Shown: positions 56,915 to 64,000 of the stretch, piece after piece
Numbering within the stretch: the first letter of the stretch is position 1
Layout: each line of letters opens with the position of its first letter
NCBI GenBank assembly: GCA_029204225.1
Contig: CM055093.1
Location: 6,581,815 to 6,645,814 of the forward strand
Length of the DNA stretch: 64,000 nt
From: Diphasiastrum complanatum
Taxonomy: Eukaryota > Streptophyta > Lycopodiopsida > Lycopodiales > Lycopodiaceae
Reading direction: 5' to 3'
Notes under the pieces: model-generated
What the model saw: the letters and a program-made list of their open reading frames with translations, nothing else
What the model was told of the DNA's origin: nothing
Databases searched by the model: none
Made by a program: the position numbers and the translations under genes

Positions 56915-58910
56915 TACAGAAGATTAGACAACGTTCTATATGTGCCGACACTACAGCAAGATCTACTATCAATTGCAAGAATAGCAGATGCAGGCATGCA
57001 TGTGACATTCAAAGATCAGACATGCAATGTGATTGATGCCAGCTCCAATACACCCATTATGCAAGACATACGAAGAGGAAACATGTATCACTTGAAGGTA
57101 TGCCTACCGACAGAGCAAGCTCATTAAGTCTGTGAGTCTATGGACGTTCTGTGGCACAGGAGACTATATTACATGAACTCACTACCATTGTACAAAGCGA
57201 GCCAGAATAATGCATTCACAGGAGTGATCATCAGAGATGCAAACCTGACACTCTATGATGCGTGCAACAAAGAAAAGATGCCACGAAGGATTCCTTCAAA
57301 GTGAAAGAACTTTTGGAGTTGATACATTCGGACCTTTGCGGACCTTTTGATGTACTCTCTGTATGAGGATCAAGATACTACATCACTTTATTGATGATTA
57401 CCGTAAGTTTGTTATTGTGTACTTCATCCATAACAAATCTGAAGCCCTTGATAAGTTTACAGAATATGTGAATTGGGCTGAGAAGTGGACGGAGAATAAA
57501 GTCAAGCAGATAAGAACTGACAGAGGAGGATAATATATTTTCAACCGATTTATCGACTTTTGTAAAAGTCGAGGCATCCTTCACAGGAAGACAGCAGCCT
57601 ATACACCACTACATAATGGTGTAGTTGAGAGGAAAAACAAAACTCTCATGGAAGCTGCAAGATCCATGATGGCCTACTCCAAGGCATCAAGATCACTATG
57701 GGCTGAGGTAGTAGTTATAGTCGCCTACCTCCAAAACAGGACAGGCAAGTCGAGCGTTGCTCACACTACCCCACATGATGTATGGTGGCTCATGTTCGAA
57801 TCTTTGGATGTGTAGCATATGCACACATACCAAATAAGAAGAGAAAGAAGCTGGACGAAAAGGTGGAGCAAGGATTTTTGGTTGGCTATGATATACATCA
57901 TGCATATTATAGAGTATACATTCCTCAAACCAATGAAGTAAAGACTATCAGAGATGTCAGATTCGACGAGACAGAACAATGGCTGAGAAATATCCGATCA
58001 ACTACGAAGTTCTCAGCAGATAGTACTATGACCTGCCCACATTGACAGAGGGAGCGGACTTTAAGAATCCAGATGAAGATGTTCAAATTCTAAATGAACT
58101 GAACGATAGTTCGAATGACAAGTAGACCGATATATTGGAAGTGCCTAGAATACCTGCGACACACCAAAGCTCTACCGCCAGCAGTCAGGACAAAGGTAAA
58201 GCAAGTGCTGAGTCTGTATTATTTTCAAGGAGATCCACAAGACAAAGAAGAGCACCAGTTAGATATGTACCTGACAGTTCATCTTCTAGTCAAGAAGAAT
58301 TATGTGGATTTGGTGGAGAACCACAAACTTACGAAGAAGCTATCAACTATCTAGATAAGGACAAATGGATCAAGGCCATGGAAGACAAAATGAGCTTCAT
58401 GAAGCAAAATGAAGTGTGAATTTTTGAGCCAGTACCCGCTGACAGAAAGGCTGTCAAGTGTAAGTGGGTCTACAAACATAAGTATGGGACAACAATGCAC
58501 TAAGATACAAAGCCAGGCTAGTTGCAAAAGGCTTCTCACAGAGGTATGACATTGACTATATAGAGACCTTTTCACCTGTTGTGAAACACATATCTCCACA
58601 CATATTGTTTGCATATGCAACTGTCTACGATCTGAAGATCCACATTGTAGATGAAAAGACAACATTCCTACATGGGGAGCTGAAATAAGAGGTCTACATG
58701 GAACAACCACCAGGTTTTACCTGCAAATCACTTACTGACTATGCCTACATAATGCACAAAAGCATCTATGGACTGAAATAGTTCGCCAGGCAGTGGTACA
58801 AGAAGAAGGATCACGTACTGAGATCCTTGGGCTTCTAGCCTTTAATGGCTGACTACAACGTTTATGTGAAAATCATAAATGGAGAGATCATCATAATCGG
58901 TGTTTGACTG
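56915..58910 (+). pseudogene. Copia pol (second copy), heavily mutated
   Basis: Re-enters the same copia family at RRLDNVLYVPTLQQDLLSIA. It continues through pre-integrase (DVLWHRRLYYMNSLPLYKAS), integrase (NKVKQIRTDRGG, KTAAYTPLHNGVVERKNKTL) and the C-terminal linker. RT begins GEPQTYEEAINYLDKDKWIK, AVKCKWVYKHKYGT, IETFSPVVKHI-like and fades near 58910 before the YVDD box. More than ten stops and frame changes make it an old copy. Confidence 0.7.
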
Positions 58911-59064
58911 CAAGACAAAGTTCGCGAATCTTTTGGAGCTGGTCACGAATAGAAATGTTTCGAGTTCGTGTTCATTTCTTTCTCATCCTTTGTCAAGTAA
59001 ACTACACACTTTGTTAGTAGAATCGATTAGTTGATCTACATTTTAGACTCAATTTATACATTCA
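58911..59064. other. Unassigned junction sequence
   Basis: Sequence between two copia families; nothing is recognised. Confidence 0.4.
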
Positions 59065-59575
59065 AGGGCTTGCTTGACCTTGTACACAGAGACATTTGTG
59101 GCCTAATGTAGACTGCTTCAACATGGGGAGCTCTTTATTTCCTAACCTTCATCGATGACTTCTCTCGAAAGACTGCTACTTACTTTATGAAGAACAAATC
59201 CAAAGTGTTCAAATTCTTCAAGCAGTACAAAGCATCTGCAGAAAATCAGACCCAAAGGAAGATCAAAGCTCTACGCATAGATGGAGGGGGAGAGTACATC
59301 TCCACAGAATTCAAGGAATTCTGCAAGGCCAGCAAAATACATCAACAACCAGCTATTCACCTCAATCCAATGATATAGCTGAACAGAAGTATCAGACACT
59401 CGTCAAAAGTGCCAAGAGCATGCTGGCCCAAGCATCTCTTCCAAAGAAATTCTAGGCAGAAGCTGTTACTATAGCTGCCTATTTGCAAAATCAATCCATC
59501 ACCAAAGCCTTGAATGGCAAGACACCTTATGAGGTGTGGACAAGATCAAAACCATCACTCAAAAATATTCGAGTG
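59065..59575 (+). pseudogene. Copia integrase core fragment (family E)
   Basis: Same family as 33770-34210: GLLDLVHRDICG-type opening, FIDDFSRKTATYFMKNKSKV, FKFFKQYKASAENQTQRKIK, ALRIDGGGEYISTEFKEFCK. It retains the segment deleted at ~33930 in the other copy. It stops at about 59575, where the same family turns around to the minus strand (gag). Confidence 0.75.
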
Positions 59576-60115
59576 TTAATCTCCTCTTGTAGAAGCATCG
59601 ATATTACTCTTGATAGAATGAGGTGCTCCTGGGTAGAAATTGCCATTATCCAATTTTCATAGGTTTCAAGTACACTCGATAATAGAGTCATGAGTGCATT
59701 GAAATCTTCTATGACTGAGCTAGTTGCAGTCATCTACTCCATAAGATTTTTTAACGTGTTGAGATGACTCGAAACACTTTCTACGTCAAACATCCTCAGG
59801 GTGACCCAAGTGTAATTTAGAAGTAACATCCCTGATATGGTAGAGAGTTGCTAAGATGTCCCATGCATTCTTAAGAGTCTGAACAGTGGCTGATCTGAGT
59901 ATATTTGATGTTGAGGGTATCATGGCAAATGCTTTGCGATCTCTAAATCTCCACTTGGTGATGCTGGCTGCATCACCTTCTAGTTTGAGCTCTGTGTCAT
60001 CAACGATGTCCCACAGTTCTTTGGCTAGTAGTATAACCTTCATCTTGAATTTCCAGAGATGGTAGTTATCTTCATCGAGTTTGTCAATGAGAGATGAACT
60101 AGATGATGGATCCAT
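59576..60115 (-). pseudogene. Copia gag fragment (family E), inverted
   Basis: ATG at 60115 (MDPSSSSSLIDKLDEDNYHL), WKFKMKVILLAKELWDIVDD, TLKNAWDILATLYHIRDVTS. After a frame change comes MEQMTATSSVIEDFNALMTL, LSSVLETYENWIMA. It ends at 59575 against plus-strand integrase of the same family, implying an inversion or head-to-head rearrangement. Confidence 0.75.
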
Positions 60116-60246
60116 TCTAGTTGAACGAGATCATTGGTAGAAACAACGATTGTCGGAATACTGTTGGCTGCACGTTTGTTAGAGAGACGTCTTGGTAGAA
60201 ACAAGACTGATAATCTGTAGTAGAAATGTAGATTACTGAAATGTCT

Positions 60247-60258
60247 ATTTTGATACCA
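60247..60258 (-). other. Degenerate primer binding site
   Basis: On the minus strand TGGTATCAAAAT, compared with TGGTATCAGAGC, directly beside the LTR end ...TTTATGACA. Confidence 0.6.
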
Positions 60259-60649
60259 TGTCATAAAACGTGGGAATGACTGGCAGTGGAAGCGTGAGCA
60301 TAGGCGTGTAGGAACGAAAACGCAACAGTTAGCAGCAGAAATATTCAAGATGAATCATTCATACAAAATTGCGCAAATGAACAATACAGTAGTGAGACAA
60401 AAATTGCACTCTAATTAATATCAATAGCAAGTACAATAGCTTGAAGTGATAATTTCAGCTTGCCGAGCGTGATAACGCTGGCTACAGAAGAATTCTGATT
60501 ATAAAAAAACACTTACATTGCTTGATTCAGCTAGTAGTATATATTTCCAAGTGTCTTCAAAATATATCCTACAAGCATTGAATGCTATTTATGCCAGTTT
60601 TTGTATATGTACAAAGTGGGTAATCACCCTTGGGATATTTAGCGGTCTA
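60259..60649 (-). mobile_element. Copia 5' LTR, family E, minus orientation
   Basis: Reverse complement matches 31733-32141 along its length ('cactttgtacatatacaaa', 'gctgaatcaagcaatgtaag', 'cacgctcggcaagctgaa'). It ends 17 bp from the family D gypsy LTR, the same spacing as at 31715-31733. Confidence 0.75.
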
Positions 60650-60666
60650 GCTATTTTCAGGATTGA

Positions 60667-61104
60667 TGATAAGTTGGTGACGTCGGTCTGCCACTGTTGG
60701 AAAATCCCAAAAAACGCGAAGGTGCCCTTGAACAGAAAAAGCATGTAAATCCTGAAAGTGTGAAAATCTCGAAGGTTCCTTTAAAGCGAAGGCAGAGAAA
60801 TGCGAAAAACCCGATAGTACCTTTAAATTGAAATTTGGCCACAGTGTCGCATTTTTTCCCATGGTGTGAAAAATGTGAAAAATCCAACAGTGTTTTTAAA
60901 ATGGACTTTGGTCACAGTGTCACAAATTTTCTCCCCCATTGTAATCTATTCTTCCTTCTCATGCTTGTGGTTAAAGTAGGGTGGATAGTTAGATGTGGTT
61001 AATCTAAATGTGGTTAGAGTAGGACTTGCAAGCTAACTTCGCAAGGGAAGCACTATTCCCTTGGGAACAAATCTATGCGTGACAGGTGAACCAAGGCCGC
61101 TACA
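60667..61104 (+). mobile_element. Ty3/gypsy 5' LTR, family D
   Basis: Ends ...AAGGCCGCTACA before the primer site; the start TGATAAGTTGG is inferred from the inverted copy at 30741-31715. It contains several 'cgaagg(t)' motifs that recur in the leader. Confidence 0.65.
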
Positions 61105-61110
61105 ATTTTT

Positions 61111-61128
61111 TGGCGCCGTTGTCGGGGA
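61111..61128 (+). other. Primer binding site, Asp-tRNA type
   Basis: TGGCGCCGTTGTCGGGGA, one change from the consensus site. Confidence 0.88.
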
Positions 61129-62862
61129 CTAGATTAGCATTTTCTTGCTTTTTAGCTTGCATGCATTCATCTTGTGATTTTTGCTTGTGGAATGGATGTG
61201 TGGGGGGTAGTTTAGTGTGGAGTAGAGGTTAGATTTGTTGTTTTTTCATGATTTGTTGCTTGTATGATCTGTGGAGGGAGATTTAGAGGTAAAAAAACAT
61301 CAGATCCCAGCACCCTATTTCTTCCATAAATCCTAAAAATCAAAAAAATCAAAAAAAACCATGTAGTTTTGACAAACTGTCCAAAAAAGAGCCAAAAAAC
61401 ACCTATCAAACCTCATAACTTTCTGATCTGCTCAAACCAACCTTCGCCCACCTGGCAGTACGTTCTGCCACACCATCAGTACCTACAATTAGTCAGGCGA
61501 AGGTTATTTCCTAGCCAGTTTGCCAAAATTGCCAAAAAACAGTCCAAAAAAATGAAAAAAACCTTTGTAAAAAATGTCCAGAATTTCAAAGTAGCCCAAA
61601 ACACCCCAGACAACTTTCGTCCAGCTTCATTTTCAGCTTCAGAGCCATCATGAAGGTCGGCGAAGGTTAATACTGAGTGTACGAGCTCTGACGAAGGTTC
61701 TTGCTCACCAAAGATAGGAATTTGCCATCAGAACCCTCACCAACTTCAATATCTGCAAAAGCACTTACTGTAAACCTTCGCCAGTTTGCCAGTAGCTACT
61801 TTTTCATGTTTTCTAGCTTCAGTGAAGTCGGCGAAGGTTAATATTGAGAATAAGTGGTCAGGCGAACGTTTCCAGTACTCAGAGAGAAATTTAAGTCCCT
61901 TGAACCTTCGCCAACCTTCATAAACCTTCGCCAGTATATCATTAATCTTGGCCGAGCTCAGAATAGTCATAAAACATTGTTTTGAAATATCTGTGAAGTG
62001 GGCGAAGGTTAATATTACCTATAACTAGTCCAACGAACGTTTCAAGCTCTCAAAAGTGCCAAATTGCCTTCTGAACCTTCGCCAGACTATTTTTCGCTAT
62101 GATAATATTCGCCTAATCTTCGCCAGCCCTCTGATCATCAATCTGTACTTTCCAGCAACTCGACGAAGGTTAGTCTCCATTAGAAGGATAGTGGCGAAGG
62201 TTCCCAATCCAAATTGTGTCCAGATTGTTTTCAGAACCTTCGCTGAACCATCCTTCACCAACAAGAACCTTCGTCGAGCTCCGTAAAGTGGTAATACACT
62301 GTGATTAAACATATATCAGTCAGGCGAAGGTGTCTGTTAAGAAAATCCAAAAAAATTATTAAAACTACTAGTGACTTGACGCGCGAAATACCTATTCGAT
62401 CTTATAGAAGTCATACCGTTTAGTGCTGGGGGCCAGCGCAGTCCCCCAGACCCCTGCGTCGGGGCCTCAGCGGGGAGTCCCCGGACCCCACCCGCCCCGA
62501 CACCATCGAGACCATCTATCACTCACCATTGTTGCCAACTGCGCTGTAACAACATCCATTTTTTTTTGTGTGTGATCAACTCCATTCAAATATGTGCCAC
62601 CATACACTCATCTCTCAATAACCATTTCAATTGTCATCCTGTAAAATTTGTTAGTTATTCGTGTTCCTTTCATCCCTTCCATCATCAACCACTGATCAGC
62701 ACCCGAACAAGATCCACTTAGATCCACTGTTGCCATATACCTTCACATTGTATCAAATCTGCACAGTGAATGAGATTGAGATCTAGTAGAATACTACCTA
62801 CAGAGAATCCAGAGCTACATCAAGCAGCAGCGAAAGAGATCTAACCGAATCAGCCAAATCCA
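61129..62862 (+). other. Gypsy leader with alternating AACCTTCGCC / GGCGAAGGTT motifs
   Basis: Between about 61440 and 62335 the motif AACCTTCGCC or its complement GGCGAAGGTT (some with one change) occurs about 17 times, in mixed orientation 40-70 bases apart. A GC-rich island lies at 62420-62512. No credible ORF precedes the gag ATG at 62863. Confidence 0.7.
62420..62512 (+). repeat. GC-rich island
   Basis: Runs such as GTGCTGGGGGCCAGCGCAG and CCCCTGCGTCGGGGCC stand out from AT-rich surroundings. It contains GGGGAGTCCCC-type palindromes. Confidence 0.7.
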
Positions 62863-64000
62863 ATGGATCAAAATATTCCTATGTCAGCGGTACCTCTACA
62901 AGCAATCAGAAGATCTCCCAGATTGGAATTGCCCAAATTTGATGGATCCACAGATCCTATCAGATTCTTGCATATCTATGGGCAAGCATGCGAGATCTAT
63001 GGTGAAACCACCTCGGCAGAAAAACTGAAGTTGTTTCCAATGTCCCTGACAGGAGTGGCTTTAGATTGGTTTTTCAATCAGACGACACAAGAACGAATAG
63101 ACTGGGAAGTGGTAAAAGCAGCTTTAACCACCAGATTTAAGCCGCGGAAGTTTCTTGAAGACCCGTTCCTCTTGCTTAGCAAAATTAAGATGGCAAAAAG
63201 AGAAAGGGTCAGAGACTACATCGAACGGATCAAACACCTGAGATCCGAGTGTAATGCAGAGCTTACTCCTGATCATGCGGTCATTATGTGATTCCTTGCG
63301 GGACTACCTAGAAGCATCAGACGAGATCTGAAAAGACGGGAGCAATATGCCACATTGCATGAAGCTATGGAAGATGCAATGAGAGAAGAAGATGAAGGAT
63401 CAGATGATGATTCTACACCAGGAACTACATCTCTTCATGCTTCAACTCCTTCAATTGCATCAACCTCAGCCTCTACGAGCTTGTCCAATGAATCGATGAT
63501 GGAACAGATCATGACGTTACACAAGCAGCAGATGGAGCAGCTCACAATCCAATTTGACCAAAAACTTAAGGCTCTTCAATATGCTACAGCACCACAACCA
63601 GATCCTTATCAGCAGCAGTATCCTCGACGAGACAATGTTTGGTGTCCCATTTGTACCCAGAATCACACTTCCAACAAGTGTTTGGTAGTGAAGCAGAATT
63701 TGAAGCTGACGGACAGATATTGTCATATGTGCAATGTGTCCTCGCACAACACTGTGTATTGCCCCTACAACCCATGGATCATACAGTAAAAGAGAACTCA
63801 ATTCCAGAACTCTTATGCTTACCATCAAGGAGCACCTAATGTAGCACCAAGGCTTGGACCAGGCCCTCAACAACAAAGAATGGCACTACCAGCACCGCCA
63901 GGGCCAAATAATCCTCAAGCAGCCTAGGTGAATCTCACAGCGGCAGAAGCTGAAATATTTTCCCAACAGGAAATGCAACAATGGTATGGACCTGATGAAC
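62863..64000 (+). pseudogene. Ty3/gypsy gag, interrupted, continues past the window
   Basis: ATG at 62863 (MDQNIPMSAVPLQAIRRSPR). The retrotransposon-gag domain reads RLELPKFDGSTDPIRFLHIY, KLKLFPMSLTGVALDWFFNQ, ALTTRFKPRKFLEDPFLLL. A TGA at 63289-63291 breaks it at 'VIM-stop-FLAGLPRSIRRDLKRR'. The frame resumes with an acidic and Ser-rich tract and a Gln-rich coiled-coil-like helix (MEQIMTLHKQQMEQLTIQFD). Two zinc-binding motifs follow: CPICTQNHTSNKC (one residue short) and CHMCNVSSHNTVYC. Further stops lie at 63787 and about 63926, with gag-like Pro/Gln-rich sequence after. One TGA could be an old mutation; with several stops it is probably dead. Confidence 0.8.

Noticed and set aside
61440-62335. 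Reading the AACCTTCGCC motifs as a tandem satellite
   Set aside because: Spacing is irregular, orientation alternates and the sequence between motifs differs, so it is not a head-to-tail satellite.

Overview
This window looks like nuclear DNA of a land plant with a large, repeat-rich genome. The reasons are spliced host genes with GT-AG introns, plant-type Ty1/copia and Ty3/gypsy LTR retrotransposons primed by initiator-Met or Asp tRNA, a CACTA (En/Spm) tnp2 transposase, and long (GA)n, (TG)n and (TA)n microsatellites. I cannot name the species. There is no bacterial, organellar or CRISPR content. Nearly all of the 64 kb is nested and mostly broken mobile DNA. The one apparently intact host gene is a three-exon GT47 (exostosin-family, ARAD-like) glycosyltransferase at 49318-52465 (+).

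Layout. 1-3.4 kb: an unrecognised frameshifted ORF (+), then the 5' end of a Ty3/gypsy element on the minus strand (gag, Asp-tRNA primer site, LTR). 3.4-4.9 kb and 10.8-11.7 kb: two inverted, damaged copies of a host-like gene whose last exon resembles an ADP-ribosyltransferase (PARP-like) fold. The second copy is fused to a copia fragment (8.7-10.8 kb, -). 7.1-8.7 kb and 13.4-19.5 kb: copia remnants in both orientations, including an inverted pair of one LTR family around an unknown exon-like segment. 19.5-26.0 kb: a tnp2 pseudogene (-) split by a complete, apparently very young LTR element (19980-25513). 26.5-31.7 kb: CACTA-like repeats, a gypsy LTR with primer site and leader, further LTRs and microsatellites. 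31.7-36.0 kb: a decayed copia element. 36.0-46.3 kb: gypsy scraps, then a copia pol whose RNase H is split by a 6.3-kb chromovirus (39336-45649, -) with a 5-bp target duplication. 46.3-47.1 kb: a tnp2 C-terminal exon pair. 55.2-60.7 kb: a jumble of copia and gypsy fragments. 60.7 kb to the end: the 5' part of another Ty3/gypsy element (LTR, primer site, 1.7-kb leader, gag), cut by the window edge.

The most unusual object is the 19980-25513 element. Its two 647-bp LTRs look identical and it is flanked by AGTAT on both sides. It has a Met-tRNA primer site and a purine tract, but its only gene is one 1024-codon ORF. The N-terminal quarter of that ORF is copia Gag; the other ~760 residues match no protein I know and replace protease, integrase, RT and RNase H. 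A diverged copy of the last ~320 residues lies at 9.5-10.4 kb, inserted in a copia pol at the same relative place with its frame still open. This suggests a non-autonomous copia lineage carrying a captured, possibly selected protein segment.

A second theme is structure in the leaders of two different gypsy elements (27.5-28.3 kb and 61.4-62.3 kb). Both repeat a short motif in alternating orientation, which could form a string of hairpins.
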